Part shown: positions 38,945 through 50,818 of the stretch, one piece after another
Numbering within the stretch: position 1 is the stretch's first letter
Layout of the letters: the number at the start of each line of letters is the position of its first letter
DNA from: Pseudomonas lundensis
Lineage (GTDB): Bacteria > Pseudomonadota > Gammaproteobacteria > Pseudomonadales > Pseudomonadaceae
Length of the DNA stretch: 64,000 nucleotides
Assembly (NCBI RefSeq): GCF_002269125.1
Contig: NZ_NQKI01000006.1
Coordinates: 95,974 to 159,973, forward strand
Direction: 5' to 3'
Translations under genes and position numbers: made by a program
The notes under the pieces: model-generated
What the model was told of the DNA's origin: nothing
Databases searched by the model: none
What the model saw: only the letters and a program-made list of their open reading frames with translations

Positions 38945-39391
38945 ATGGAATGGAAACCCCACATCACGGTTGCCACAGTCGTCGAGGACCACGGCCGCTT
39001 TCTCATGATCGAAGAACTGAAGCACGAACGTGCCGTGCTTAATCAACCTGCCGGGCACCTGGACCCCAATGAAAGCCTCCTCGAAGCCGCGATTCGCGAA
39101 ACCTTTGAAGAAACTGGCTATGACGTCGAATTGACCGGCGTGATCGGCATTTACCTGTACACCGCCCCCAGCAATGGTGTGACGTATCAGCGCGTGTGCT
39201 TTGCAGGCAAAGTGCTCAAGCATCACCCCGACTCGCCCCTCGATACCGGGATTATCGGCCCACTGTGGTTGACCCGAAACGAACTACTCGCACAGCGCCA
39301 CCGCTGGCGCAGCGAACTGACCCTGCGCTGCATTGATGATTATCTGGCCGGCAAATTGTTCGACCTCTCGTTAATCCGCCCTTCGGTTTAG
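38945..39391 (+). CDS. Nudix hydrolase (NudJ-like)
   Basis: 148 residues from ATG 38945 (MEWKPHITVATVV); the upstream in-frame opening at 38843 crosses the terminator. The Nudix box GX5EX7REX2EEXG is intact: GHLDPNESLLEAAIRETFEE followed by TGY (about 38-60). The position before mnmA and the sequence fit the phosphatase NudJ/YmfB group, which hydrolyses thiamine and nucleoside di- or triphosphates. The exact substrate is not decided by sequence. Confidence 0.9.
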   Translation: MEWKPHITVATVVEDHGRFLMIEELKHERAVLNQPAGHLDPNESLLEAAIRETFEETGYDVELTGVIGIYLYTAPSNGVTYQRVCFAGKVLKHHPDSPLDTGIIGPLWLTRNELLAQRHRWRSELTLRCIDDYLAGKLFDLSLIRPSV

Positions 39392-39450
39392 CCTTGAGCG
39401 CTCGGGCCTGCTAGAATCGCGTCCTTTTTCAAGACACTCATTGAACCCCT

Positions 39451-40580
39451 ATGCGTGATCCAGCCTTAGTCGCCCCCGAAAAACAGCGCGTCATTGTCGG
39501 CATGTCCGGCGGTGTTGACTCTTCCGTTTCCGCCGTTCTGCTCATGGAGCAGGGCTATCAGGTGGAAGGCCTGTTCATGAAGAACTGGGAGGAAGACGAC
39601 GGAACGGATTACTGCACCGCCATGGATGATCTGGCAGACGCCCAGGCCGTGTGCGACAAAATCGGCATCAAGCTGCACACTGCCAACTTTGCCGCCGAAT
39701 ACTGGGACAACGTGTTTGAACACTTCCTGGCCGAATACAAGGCCGGGCGCACGCCCAACCCGGACATCCTGTGCAACCGTGAAATCAAGTTCAAGGCGTT
39801 TCTCGACTACGCCCTGATGCTTGGCGCCGACCTGATTGCCACCGGCCACTACGTGCGCCGTCGCGACCTCGACGGCCGCACTGAGCTGCTTAAGGGCCTG
39901 GACCCGAACAAGGATCAAAGCTACTTCCTGCACGCCGTCGGCGGCGAGCAAATCGCCCGTACCCTGTTCCCGGTCGGCGAACTGGAAAAGCCCGAAGTGC
40001 GCAAAATTGCCGAGAAACACGGCCTGGCGACCGCCAAGAAGAAAGATTCCACCGGCATCTGCTTCATTGGTGAACGCCGCTTCAGCGACTTCCTCAAGCA
40101 ATACCTGCCCGCACAGCCGGGCGAGATCAAAACCACCGAAGGCGAGGTCATCGGCCGTCATCACGGCCTGATGTATCACACCATTGGCCAGCGGCAGGGT
40201 CTGGGTATTGGCGGCCTCAAAGATACCAGCGACGAGCCGTGGTACGTGCTGCACAAAGACCTCGAAAACAACGAGTTGATTGTCGGTCAGGGTAACGATC
40301 ACCCATGGCTGTTTTCGCGCGCCCTGCTGGTTTCGGAAATCTTTTGGGTCAACCCGATTGATCTCGGCAGCCCGCTGCGCCTGACCGCCAAAGTGCGCTA
40401 TCGCCAGAGCGATCAGCCGTGCACGCTGGAAAAAACCGCAAGCGGCTACCGCGCGACCTTCGATGACCCGCAACGCGCCGTTACTCCTGGCCAGTCCGTG
40501 GTCTTCTACGAGGGTGACGTGTGCCTGGGCGGCGGCGTGATCGAAGTTGCTGAACCCTGGTCCAACAAGGGCGAACAGGC

Positions 40581-40584
<4 letters not shown>
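39451..40584 (+). CDS. mnmA: tRNA-specific 2-thiouridylase MnmA
   Basis: Inserts the 2-thio group at U34 of tRNA-Lys, -Glu and -Gln. 377 residues: PP-loop GMSGGVDSS (17-25), the first catalytic Cys in NPDILCN (about 103-109) and the second in TGICFIGER (about 199-207). The C-terminal beta domain ends near 365. Its stop overlaps hflD by 4 bases (ATGA). Confidence 0.97.
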
Positions 40585-42703
<2,119 letters not shown>

Positions 42704-42720
42704 TCGCTGTACGACCTACT

Positions 42721-42747
42721 AACGCCCGGCCGTGCCGGGCGTTTTTA
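42721..42747 (+). terminator. Rho-independent terminator after purB
   Basis: AACGCCCGGC (42721-42730), loop CGT, GCCGGGCGTT (42734-42743), then T-rich. Confidence 0.9.
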
Positions 42748-42785
42748 TTCCCGAATACAAAGCGCAACTTTTCAATAGGTTACAC

Positions 42786-43952
42786 ATGAATCCTGATCTT
42801 CCTCTTCAACTTCTGGGCGGCATCACTGCACGCGAATTCATGCGCGACTACTGGCAGAAAAAACCGCTGCTGATCCGACAGGCAATCCCTGACTTCGAAA
42901 GCCCGATCGATGCCGACGAACTGGCCGGTCTGGCGCTTGAAGAAGAGGTCGAATCGCGACTGGTCATCGAGCACGGCGAACGCCCGTGGGAGCTGCGCCG
43001 CGGGCCTTTTGCCGAAGATGAGTTCGGCAAATTGCCCGAGCGCGAATGGACCCTGCTGGTACAAGCGGTGGATCAATTCGTGCCGGAAGTGGGCGAGCTG
43101 CTGGAGAACTTTCGGTTCCTGCCAAGCTGGCGTATTGACGATGTGATGATCAGCTACGCCGCGCCCGGCGGCAGCGTAGGCCCGCACTTCGACAATTACG
43201 ACGTGTTCCTGCTGCAAGGGGCCGGCAAGCGCCACTGGCAGATCGGTCAGATGTGCGACTCAGACAGCGCACTGCTGGAACACGCCGACCTGCGTATCCT
43301 GGCTGACTTCGAGGCCGCCGACGAGTGGACCCTGGAACCCGGCGACATGCTGTATCTGCCGCCACGCCTGGCCCACTGCGGAGTGGCAGTCGACGACTGC
43401 CTGACGTACTCGGTCGGTTTCCGCGCGCCGAGCGCAGCTGAAGTACTGACTCACTTCACCGACTTCCTGAGCCAGTACCTGCCCGATGAAGAGCGCTATA
43501 CGGACGCCGACGCGCAACCGGTCAGCGACCCGCATCAGATCCAGCACGATGCGCTGGATCGCCTCAAAGGGCTGCTCGCTGAGCACATGAGCGATGAACG
43601 CATGCTTCTGACCTGGTTCGGCCAATTCATGACCGAGCCAAGATATCCGGAACTCGTGGTTGGCCCCGAACTCGAAGAGGAAGACTTGCTGGGCAGTCTC
43701 GACCAGGGCGCGGTATTGATTCGCAACCCGAGCGCCCGCTTAGCCTGGTCTGAAGTGGATGAAGACCTGTTGTTGTTTGCCAGCGGCCAGAGCCGCCTGC
43801 TACCGGGCAAACTGCGCGAGCTCTTGAAAATGATCTGTGCGGCTGATGCCTTGCACGCTGAAAACCTCGGCCCATGGCTGGCCGATGAAGATGGACGCAA
43901 CCTGCTCTGTGAGCTGGTTAAACAAGGAAGCCTGGGGTTCGCTGATGAATAG
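42786..43952 (+). CDS. Ribosomal oxygenase, cupin (RoxA/YcfD-like)
   Basis: 388 residues from ATG 42786 (MNPDLPLQLLGGITAREFM). A JmjC-type cupin with the iron ligands in PHFDNYDVFLLQGAGKRHW (HxD near 133-135) and a distal His in PPRLAHCGVAV (near 197). YcfD of E. coli hydroxylates Arg81 of ribosomal protein L16 using 2-oxoglutarate and oxygen; the same role is likely here. Its stop overlaps the next start by 8 bases. Confidence 0.92.
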   Translation: MNPDLPLQLLGGITAREFMRDYWQKKPLLIRQAIPDFESPIDADELAGLALEEEVESRLVIEHGERPWELRRGPFAEDEFGKLPEREWTLLVQAVDQFVPEVGELLENFRFLPSWRIDDVMISYAAPGGSVGPHFDNYDVFLLQGAGKRHWQIGQMCDSDSALLEHADLRILADFEAADEWTLEPGDMLYLPPRLAHCGVAVDDCLTYSVGFRAPSAAEVLTHFTDFLSQYLPDEERYTDADAQPVSDPHQIQHDALDRLKGLLAEHMSDERMLLTWFGQFMTEPRYPELVVGPELEEEDLLGSLDQGAVLIRNPSARLAWSEVDEDLLLFASGQSRLLPGKLRELLKMICAADALHAENLGPWLADEDGRNLLCELVKQGSLGFADE

Positions 43953-44367
43953 AATTCACGTACGTGTCGCCGACTGGCAAAAGGATAACGCCGAACTTCG
44001 ACGCATCCGTGAAGCGGTGTTTATTAATGAACAGCAGGTGCCGCCCGAGCTGGAGTGGGATTCGGACGATAGCAGCGCCGTGCACTTTCTGGCGTTTGAG
44101 GGTGATTACCCGATTGGCACGGCCAGGCTCCTGGCTGACGGCCATATAGGCCGGGTATCCGTGCTCAAGGACTGGCGCGGGCTGAAAGTTGGCGACGCGC
44201 TGATGCAAGCCACCCTCAAAGAAGCCGAAAAACGCGGCCTGAAAGAGCAGAAGCTAAGTGCGCAAGTGCACGCTACGCCTTTCTATGAACGACTCGGGTT
44301 CAAGATTGTGAGTGAAGAGTTTCTGGAGGCGGGCATTCCGCACGTGGACATGGTGCGCTGCGCTTGA
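43945..44367 (+). CDS. GNAT family N-acetyltransferase
   Basis: 140 residues from ATG 43945 within the end of the preceding gene. GNAT motif A is RVSVLKDWRGLKVGDALMQ (about 71-89, with the R-x-x-x-x-G acetyl-CoA loop in WRGLKVGDAL), followed by TPFYERLGFKIVSEEFLEAG. The substrate is unknown. It is co-translated with the cupin gene and followed by a good terminator. Confidence 0.9.
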   Translation: MNRIHVRVADWQKDNAELRRIREAVFINEQQVPPELEWDSDDSSAVHFLAFEGDYPIGTARLLADGHIGRVSVLKDWRGLKVGDALMQATLKEAEKRGLKEQKLSAQVHATPFYERLGFKIVSEEFLEAGIPHVDMVRCA

Positions 44368-44394
44368 CACGAGCGATCCCTGTTGCTGGATAAG

Positions 44395-44430
44395 AAAACG
44401 CCCTGCCATCTTCGGATCGCAGGGCGTTTT
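44395..44430 (+). terminator. Rho-independent terminator after the GNAT gene
   Basis: AAAACGCCCTGC (44395-44406) pairs with GCAGGGCGTTTT (44419-44430). Confidence 0.92.
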
Positions 44431-44518
44431 GCCAAGTGTCATTCAACCTCGTCACATTTGCGCCGACAAACTGGCACACTGCCCTCATCCCTTTTCAAGC
44501 CTTGCGGAGATAACAGAC

Positions 44519-45262
44519 ATGGTCTTACGCCCCCTCATCGCCGGTCTGATGTTGCTGTTCAGCCTCAACGCCGTTGCCGACACCCAAGTCATCACCCTGA
44601 AAAACCGCACCAGCGCAGACTTACTGCCGGTTGCACAGCAGTTTATCGGCAAGGACGGCAACGTCAGCGTTTACGGCAATCAACTTATCGTCGAGGCGCC
44701 GTCAGAGAAAATCCAAAGCCTGGAAGCGCTGCTCAGACAACTCGACAAACCTGCACGCCGTTTACTCATCACCGTCGACACCAGCGATAACAACCTGCCG
44801 GACACCAACAGCAGCACACGGGTTTACAGCACCGCCAGCCGTGACGGCGGCGTTCAGCAAATTCAGGCCACTGAAGGTGTGCCCGCATTGATCCAGACAG
44901 GCCAAAGCATTCCCCAGACCAGCACCCAGACCGACGCATACGGGCGCCTCTCTGCACAAACCACTTACCGCACTGTGACCCGGGGTTTCTACATCACAGC
45001 CAGTGTTACAGGTGAAACGGTACACCTGGCGATCAGCACCAACCGCGACCGCATGAGCCAGGAACAACCGGATGTAGTGAACGTGCAAAGTACCGACACA
45101 CAAGTCAGCGGCCCCCTTGGACAATGGATCACAGTGGCGGGCATCAGCGGCCAGAATCAAGCAGGGCAGCAGGGCCAAACCCTTACATACTCGACCCAAA
45201 ACCGGGATGACATGACATTGCGGGTCAAAGTCGACGCGCTCGACCAAAAGGGCCAAAACTGA
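44519..45262 (+). CDS. Exported secretin N-domain-like protein
   Basis: 247 residues from ATG 44519 (GGAG 9 bases upstream). Signal peptide MVLRPLIAGLMLLFSLNAVA, cleaved before DT. Residues about 22-90 resemble a secretin N-domain (VITLKNRTSADLLPVAQQFI, VYGNQLIVEAPSEKI, LEALLRQLDKPARRLLITVD). The rest is Gln/Thr-rich beta structure without the secretin pore module. It is probably a periplasmic protein that does not form a channel. A homologue sits at the same place before aceA in other pseudomonads; function unknown. Confidence 0.85.
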   Translation: MVLRPLIAGLMLLFSLNAVADTQVITLKNRTSADLLPVAQQFIGKDGNVSVYGNQLIVEAPSEKIQSLEALLRQLDKPARRLLITVDTSDNNLPDTNSSTRVYSTASRDGGVQQIQATEGVPALIQTGQSIPQTSTQTDAYGRLSAQTTYRTVTRGFYITASVTGETVHLAISTNRDRMSQEQPDVVNVQSTDTQVSGPLGQWITVAGISGQNQAGQQGQTLTYSTQNRDDMTLRVKVDALDQKGQN

Positions 45263-45287
45263 CTGACGGGTCGTATTAGACCAAATA

Positions 45288-45313
45288 TGTAGTGCAACCA
45301 TAAAAGCACTACA
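45288..45313. promoter_or_regulatory. RccR-like operator upstream of aceA
   Basis: TGTAGTGC (45288-45295) and GCACTACA (45306-45313) are a perfect 8-bp inverted repeat with a 10-base centre, about 182 bases before aceA. The half-sites TGTAGT/ACTACA are those reported for RccR, the KDPG-responsive regulator of the glyoxylate shunt and pyruvate genes in Pseudomonas. The spacing requirement should be checked. Confidence 0.6.
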
Positions 45314-45494
45314 AAACGTTTGACGGCTCAAAAAAGCGAAGGCATGATGGCCCCGCTCCCGCCGATCAGAGGCCCTGCAAAGCGCCCCCGACCGCAAGCG
45401 AGAAGCCATTCACGCACGTATACGAACAAAATGGTTGTGTGCCTGGTGGAGCAAAAATTTTTCAACCCAGACCTATGCGACGAGGTTTATCACC

Positions 45495-46820
45495 ATGGCA
45501 CTGACACGCGAACAGCAAATTGCAGCCCTCGAGAAAGACTGGGCCGAAAACCCACGCTGGAAAGGCGTGACTCGCGATTACTCCGCTGCTGACGTGGTCC
45601 GCCTGCGCGGCTCGGTTCAACCCGAGCACACCTTTGCAAAAATGGGCGCCGAAAAGCTGTGGAAACTGGTGACTCAGGGCGCACACCCGTCCTTCCGTCC
45701 TGAAAAAGATTTCGTCAACTGCATGGGCGCCCTGACCGGGGGCCAGGCAGTACAACAGGTTAAAGCCGGCATCCAGGCTATCTACCTCTCGGGCTGGCAA
45801 GTGGCGGCAGATAACAACTCTGCCGAATCCATGTACCCCGACCAGTCGCTGTACCCGGTGGACTCCGTTCCAACCGTGGTCAAGCGCATCAACAACTCGT
45901 TCCGTCGCGCCGACCAAATCCAGTGGAAATCCGGCAAAAACCCGGGTGATCAAGGTTACATCGACTACTTCGCACCCATCGTGGCAGACGCTGAAGCTGG
46001 CTTCGGCGGCGTACTGAACGCTTACGAGCTGATGAAGAACATGATCGAAGCGGGCGCTGCGGGCGTTCACTTCGAAGATCAACTGGCCTCGGTTAAAAAA
46101 TGCGGCCACATGGGCGGCAAGGTATTGGTTCCAACCCAGGAAGCGGTACAGAAGCTGACGGCTGCGCGACTGGCTGCCGACGTGGCGGGCGTGCCAACCA
46201 TCATTCTGGCCCGTACGGATGCTAACGCTGCCGACTTGCTGACCTCTGACTGCGACCCGTACGACAAGCCTTTTGTGTCCGGCGAACGCACCAAGGAAGG
46301 CTTCTACAAAGTGCGCGCTGGCCTGGATCAAGCCATTGCCCGTGGCCTGGCCTACGCACCGTATGCCGATCTGATCTGGTGTGAAACCGCCAAGCCGGAC
46401 CTGGACGAAGCGCGTCGCTTTGCTGAAGCCATCAAGAAGGAATACCCGGACCAGATTCTGTCCTACAACTGCTCGCCTTCCTTCAACTGGAAGAAAAACC
46501 TGGACGACGCGACCATCGCCAAATTCCAGCGCGAGCTGTCGGCAATGGGCTACAAGCACCAGTTCATCACCCTGGCCGGCATCCACAACATGTGGCACAG
46601 CATGTTCAACCTGGCGCATGACTACGCCCGTAACGACATGACCGCCTACGTGAAGCTGCAAGAACAGGAATTTGCTGATGCTGCCAAAGGCTACACCTTT
46701 GTTGCGCACCAGCAAGAAGTGGGCACTGGCTACTTCGATGACATGACCACCGTGATTCAGGGTGGCTCGTCCTCGGTCACCGCCCTGACCGGCTCGACTG
46801 AAGAAGAACAGTTCCACTGA
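45495..46820 (+). CDS. aceA: Isocitrate lyase
   Basis: First enzyme of the glyoxylate shunt, splitting isocitrate into glyoxylate and succinate. 441 residues from ATG 45495 ([16 protein letters not shown]); the in-frame opening at 45435 is not conserved. The catalytic [14 protein letters not shown] (KKCGH, about 196-200) and the signature [13 protein letters not shown] (near 330) are intact. It competes with icd and idh. The 230-base upstream region holds the RccR-like repeat. Confidence 0.97.
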   Translation: MALTREQQIAALEKDWAENPRWKGVTRDYSAADVVRLRGSVQPEHTFAKMGAEKLWKLVTQGAHPSFRPEKDFVNCMGALTGGQAVQQVKAGIQAIYLSGWQVAADNNSAESMYPDQSLYPVDSVPTVVKRINNSFRRADQIQWKSGKNPGDQGYIDYFAPIVADAEAGFGGVLNAYELMKNMIEAGAAGVHFEDQLASVKKCGHMGGKVLVPTQEAVQKLTAARLAADVAGVPTIILARTDANAADLLTSDCDPYDKPFVSGERTKEGFYKVRAGLDQAIARGLAYAPYADLIWCETAKPDLDEARRFAEAIKKEYPDQILSYNCSPSFNWKKNLDDATIAKFQRELSAMGYKHQFITLAGIHNMWHSMFNLAHDYARNDMTAYVKLQEQEFADAAKGYTFVAHQQEVGTGYFDDMTTVIQGGSSSVTALTGSTEEEQFH

Positions 46821-46891
46821 TTGCCCGGCAACCAGTGAAACGACGGCCATTGCCTCGCCTGTAAAGAACAATCGCAATGCCTTGAACATAG

Positions 46892-46919
46892 CGCCCCGAC
46901 CGGTTCGGGGCGTTTTTTT
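46892..46919 (+). terminator. Rho-independent terminator after aceA
   Basis: CGCCCCGA (46892-46899) pairs with TCGGGGCG (46905-46912), followed by seven T. Confidence 0.92.
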
Positions 46920-47089
46920 ATTTGGATTTTGTGAAAATGTGCCCGCACGCCGACCAAAACCTGACCCAGATCCATACATCGAAAACAAAATCAGGTTAAA
47001 AAACCAAGTTCGAAACTTGCAACGGCTACATATATAAGCCAACTTGCGCAGGCAGGCTAAGCTGTAAAACAACACACTCGCACCCAAAC

Positions 47090-47108
47090 GATATTCATTA
47101 TCATTTGT
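47090..47108. promoter_or_regulatory. Fur-box-like sequence
   Basis: Read on the minus strand, 47108-47090 (ACAAATGATAATGAATATC) agrees with the 19-base Fur consensus at about 14 positions, including the AATGATAAT core. It lies about 270 bases before nuoA with no closer gene. Whether it controls nuo, a small RNA or nothing is open. Confidence 0.4.
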
Positions 47109-47242
47109 AAGCGTTCCGGTGCTTAGCCGTGCAAACAAAACATCATTGCTGAAATAAGCTGTAAGGCCCGCATCACGTGGCCTACGTAGACTTTGGAGGA
47201 AGCTATACCACTAAAGGACTGAATTAATTCATCTTAGAAAAT

Positions 47243-47270
47243 TTACTTGCTGGGTGTTTAGCCATAAAAT
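47243..47270 (+). promoter_or_regulatory. Candidate nuo operon promoter
   Basis: TTACTT (47243-47248), 16-base spacer, TAAAAT (47265-47270); 90 bases before nuoA. Confidence 0.45.
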
Positions 47271-47360
47271 CCCGCCCATCAATTGCGCTGCGACATATCG
47301 TCACTGCTTTATTACCTTTTTGAGCTCAGAGACATTGGCTCTCTGTTAAGGATTACCAGC

Positions 47361-47774
47361 ATGCCCGAAGCGACAGGACTCATAGCCCACAACTGGGGCT
47401 TTGCCATTTTCCTTCTCGGCGTTGTCGGCCTTTGTGCCTTCATGCTTGGCGTCTCCAGCCTCCTCGGGTCAAAAGCCTGGGGCCGCAGCAAAAATGAACC
47501 GTTCGAGTCCGGCATGCTACCCACCGGTGGCGCCCGCTTGCGGCTCTCCGCAAAATTCTATCTGGTCGCGATGCTGTTCGTGATCTTCGATATCGAAGCC
47601 CTCTTTCTCTTTGCCTGGTCTGTGTCTGTTCGCGAAAGCGGCTGGACCGGATTCGTCGAAGCTCTCGTTTTCATAGCAATTCTGTTGGCAGGCCTTGTCT
47701 ACCTATTTCGGGTGGGTGCTCTTGATTGGGCACCGGAAGCTCGTCGTAAGCGGCAGGCCAAGCTGAAACAATGA
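47361..47774 (+). CDS. nuoA: NADH-quinone oxidoreductase subunit A
   Basis: 137 residues from ATG 47361 (AAGGA 8 bases upstream). Three membrane helices with the conserved [43 protein letters not shown] stretch (read across residues 44-86), including the acidic FDIEALF helix. It is part of the membrane arm at the junction with the quinone site. First gene of the nuo operon. Confidence 0.96.
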   Translation: MPEATGLIAHNWGFAIFLLGVVGLCAFMLGVSSLLGSKAWGRSKNEPFESGMLPTGGARLRLSAKFYLVAMLFVIFDIEALFLFAWSVSVRESGWTGFVEALVFIAILLAGLVYLFRVGALDWAPEARRKRQAKLKQ

Positions 47775-47784
47775 GGCTTTGGCG

Positions 47785-48459
47785 ATGCAATACGAACTCA
47801 CCAGGATCGACCCGGATGCTCCTAACGAGCAATACCCGATCGGCAAACGGGAAACCGTTGCCGATCCGTTAGAAGATCAAGTCCACAAAAACATTTTCAT
47901 GGGCAAGCTTGAAGACGTGCTGAACGGCACGGTCAACTGGGGGCGTAAAAACTCCCTGTGGCCGTACAACTTCGGTCTGTCGTGCTGCTACGTGGAAATG
48001 ACCACCGCCTTCACGGCGCCCCACGACATCGCGCGCTTTGGCGCCGAAGTTATCCGGGCCTCGCCGCGCCAGGCGGATTTCATGGTTATTGCCGGTACCT
48101 GCTTCATCAAGATGGCGCCGATCATTCAGCGTCTCTACGAGCAAATGCTTGAACCTAAATGGGTCATCTCCATGGGTTCGTGCGCCAACTCCGGTGGCAT
48201 GTACGACATCTACTCCGTGGTTCAAGGGGTGGACAAGTTTTTGCCCGTGGACGTTTACGTACCCGGCTGCCCACCCCGCCCTGAGGCTTTCCTGCAAGGC
48301 TTGATGCTCTTGCAAGAGTCGATTGGCCAGGAGCGTCGCCCACTTTCCTGGGTCGTTGGCGAACAAGGCGTGTACCGCGCCGAGATGCCATCGCAAAAGG
48401 AACAGCGCCGCGAACAGCGTATTCAGGTGACCAACCTGCGCAGCCCCGACGAAGTCTGA
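47785..48459 (+). CDS. nuoB: NADH-quinone oxidoreductase subunit B
   Basis: 224 residues; holds cluster N2, the last [4Fe-4S] before quinone. The ligand cysteines are visible: GLSCCYVEM (near 66-67), [20 protein letters not shown] and [12 protein letters not shown] 47785 is preferred to the upstream in-frame TTG 47779. It is 10 bases after nuoA. Confidence 0.96.
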   Translation: MQYELTRIDPDAPNEQYPIGKRETVADPLEDQVHKNIFMGKLEDVLNGTVNWGRKNSLWPYNFGLSCCYVEMTTAFTAPHDIARFGAEVIRASPRQADFMVIAGTCFIKMAPIIQRLYEQMLEPKWVISMGSCANSGGMYDIYSVVQGVDKFLPVDVYVPGCPPRPEAFLQGLMLLQESIGQERRPLSWVVGEQGVYRAEMPSQKEQRREQRIQVTNLRSPDEV

Positions 48460-48533
48460 TCCAGCCCCGCGTCTTTTTTATAGAACGAGACACTGGCTTC
48501 ATTCTTTACGTTGAACGAAAGCGATAAAAAACC

Positions 48534-50318
48534 ATGACTACAGGCTCCGCTCTGTACATCCCGCCTTATAAGGCTGACGACCACGATGTGGTTGTCGAAC
48601 TGAATAACCGTTTTGGCCCTGATGCATTCACTGCCCAGGCCACGCGCACCGGCATGCCGGTGCTTTGGGTTGCCCGCGCCAAACTGGTCGACGTGCTGAC
48701 CTTCCTGCGCAACCTGCCAAAACCCTACGTCATGCTCTATGACCTGCACGGTGTCGACGAACGTCTGCGCACCAAGCGTCAGGGCCTGCCATCGGGTGCC
48801 GACTTCACTGTGTTCTATCATCTGATGTCGCTTGAGCGTAACAGCGACGTCATGATTAAGGTCGCCCTGTCCGAAGGCGATCTGAGCCTGCCGACCGTGA
48901 CTGGGATCTGGCCGAACGCCAACTGGTACGAGCGGGAAGTGTGGGACATGTTCGGCATCGACTTTGCCGGGCACCCGCACCTGTCGCGCATCATGATGCC
49001 CCCGACCTGGGAAGGTCACCCGCTGCGCAAGGACTTTCCTGCACGCGCCACGGAATTCGACCCGTACAGCCTGAGCCTGGCCAAAGTCCAGCTGGAAGAA
49101 GAAGCCGCACGCTTCAAGCCTGAAGACTGGGGCATGAAGCGTTCCGGCGAAAACGAGGACTACATGTTCCTCAACCTGGGGCCGAACCACCCTTCGGCTC
49201 ACGGTGCCTTCCGCATCATCCTGCAACTGGACGGCGAAGAAATCGTCGACTGCGTGCCTGACATTGGCTACCACCACCGTGGCGCCGAAAAAATGGCCGA
49301 GCGCCAGTCGTGGCACAGTTTCATCCCGTACACCGACCGTATCGATTACCTCGGCGGCGTGATGAACAACCTGCCGTACGTGCTCTCGGTTGAAAAACTG
49401 GCCGGGATCAAGGTACCGGACCGCGTCGACACCATCCGCATCATGATGGCCGAGTTCTTCCGTATCACCAGCCACCTACTGTTCCTGGGGACCTATATCC
49501 AGGACGTGGGCGCCATGACGCCGGTGTTCTTCACCTTCACTGACCGTCAACGCGCCTACAAAGTGATTGAGGCGATTACCGGTTTCCGTCTGCACCCGGC
49601 CTGGTACCGCATCGGCGGCGTTGCTCACGACCTGCCTCGCGGCTGGGAAAAACTGGTTCAGGAATTCGTCGAGTGGATGCCAAAGCGTCTGGACGAATAT
49701 CAAAAAGCCGCTCTGGACAACAGCATCCTGCGAGGCCGTACCATCGGCGTTGCACAGTACAACACCAAAGAAGCCCTCGAATGGGGCGTTACAGGTGCTG
49801 GCCTGCGTTCTACCGGGTGCGACTTCGACCTGCGTAAGGCGCGTCCCTACTCGGGCTACGAGAACTTCGAGTTCGAAGTGCCGTTGGCGGCCAATGGCGA
49901 TGCCTACGACCGTTGCATCGTGCGTGTCGAAGAGATGCGCCAGAGCCTGAAAATCATCGAGCAGTGCATGCGCAACATGCCGGCCGGCCCGTACAAGGCG
50001 GATCACCCGCTGACCACGCCGCCGCCCAAAGAGCGCACCTTGCAGCACATCGAGACCTTGATTACGCACTTCCTGCAAGTTTCGTGGGGCCCGGTCATGC
50101 CGGCCAACGAATCCTTCCAGATGATTGAAGCGACCAAGGGCATCAACAGTTATTACCTGACGAGCGATGGCGGCACCATGAGCTACCGCACCCGGATTCG
50201 CACCCCAAGCTTTGCCCATTTGCAGCAGATCCCTTCGGTGATCAAAGGCGAAATGGTCGCGGACTTGATTGCGTACCTGGGTAGTATCGATTTCGTTATG
50301 GCCGACGTGGACCGCTAA
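48534..50318 (+). CDS. nuoCD: NADH-quinone oxidoreductase fused subunit C/D
   Basis: 594 residues: the NuoC domain (about 1-180, [19 protein letters not shown]) is joined to NuoD (about 200-594, [41 protein letters not shown]). NuoD forms the quinone-binding cavity with NuoB. The C-D fusion is normal in gamma-proteobacteria. 74 bases separate it from nuoB. Confidence 0.96.
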   Translation: MTTGSALYIPPYKADDHDVVVELNNRFGPDAFTAQATRTGMPVLWVARAKLVDVLTFLRNLPKPYVMLYDLHGVDERLRTKRQGLPSGADFTVFYHLMSLERNSDVMIKVALSEGDLSLPTVTGIWPNANWYEREVWDMFGIDFAGHPHLSRIMMPPTWEGHPLRKDFPARATEFDPYSLSLAKVQLEEEAARFKPEDWGMKRSGENEDYMFLNLGPNHPSAHGAFRIILQLDGEEIVDCVPDIGYHHRGAEKMAERQSWHSFIPYTDRIDYLGGVMNNLPYVLSVEKLAGIKVPDRVDTIRIMMAEFFRITSHLLFLGTYIQDVGAMTPVFFTFTDRQRAYKVIEAITGFRLHPAWYRIGGVAHDLPRGWEKLVQEFVEWMPKRLDEYQKAALDNSILRGRTIGVAQYNTKEALEWGVTGAGLRSTGCDFDLRKARPYSGYENFEFEVPLAANGDAYDRCIVRVEEMRQSLKIIEQCMRNMPAGPYKADHPLTTPPPKERTLQHIETLITHFLQVSWGPVMPANESFQMIEATKGINSYYLTSDGGTMSYRTRIRTPSFAHLQQIPSVIKGEMVADLIAYLGSIDFVMADVDR

Positions 50319-50320
50319 GC

Positions 50321-50818
50321 ATGAACAGCACGCTTATCCAGACAGACCGTTTCGCCCTTAGCGAAACCGAGCGCTCGGCCATCGAGCACGAGATGCATCA
50401 CTACGAAGATCCGCGCGCAGCGTCGATCGAGGCGCTTAAGATCGTTCAGAAAGAACGTGGCTGGGTGCCGGACGGCGCGATTTATGCCATTGGCGAACTG
50501 CTGGGCATCCCCGCCAGTGACGTCGAAGGCGTGGCCACGTTCTACAGCCAGATCTTCCGCCAGCCGGTCGGTCGACACATCATTCGCGTATGCGACAGCA
50601 TGGTCTGCTACATCGGTGGTCACGAGTCCGTGGTCAGCGAGATCCAGACCAAGCTGGGCATCGGCCTGGGCCAGACCACAGCAGACGGTCGCTTCACGCT
50701 GCTGCCGGTGTGCTGCCTGGGCAACTGCGACAAAGCGCCTGCGTTGATGATCGACGACGACACTTTCGGTGATGTCCAGCCATCGGGCGTTGCAACGTTG
50801 TTGGAGGGCTACCCATGA
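50321..50818 (+). CDS. nuoE: NADH-quinone oxidoreductase subunit E
   Basis: 165-residue thioredoxin-like subunit carrying the [2Fe-2S] cluster N1a. Ligands: [10 protein letters not shown] (the first two Cys near 90 and 95) and [10 protein letters not shown] (near 130-136). It overlaps nuoF by 4 bases. Confidence 0.95.
   Translation: MNSTLIQTDRFALSETERSAIEHEMHHYEDPRAASIEALKIVQKERGWVPDGAIYAIGELLGIPASDVEGVATFYSQIFRQPVGRHIIRVCDSMVCYIGGHESVVSEIQTKLGIGLGQTTADGRFTLLPVCCLGNCDKAPALMIDDDTFGDVQPSGVATLLEGYP

Larger units (their letters stand above)
46821..47360 (+). other. aceA-nuoA intergenic region
   Basis: About 540 bases. It holds the aceA terminator, a Fur-box-like sequence, a GTAAGGCC/GGCCTAC stem near 47160-47186 and the likely nuo promoter. 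No frame is supported; a long minus-strand opening here is the shadow of aceA. Confidence 0.5.

Noticed and set aside
45462..47138. 558-codon open frame on the minus strand over aceA
   Set aside because: It is the antisense shadow of the high-GC aceA gene; no ribosome site, no recognisable domain, low-complexity Val/Gly/Arg composition.
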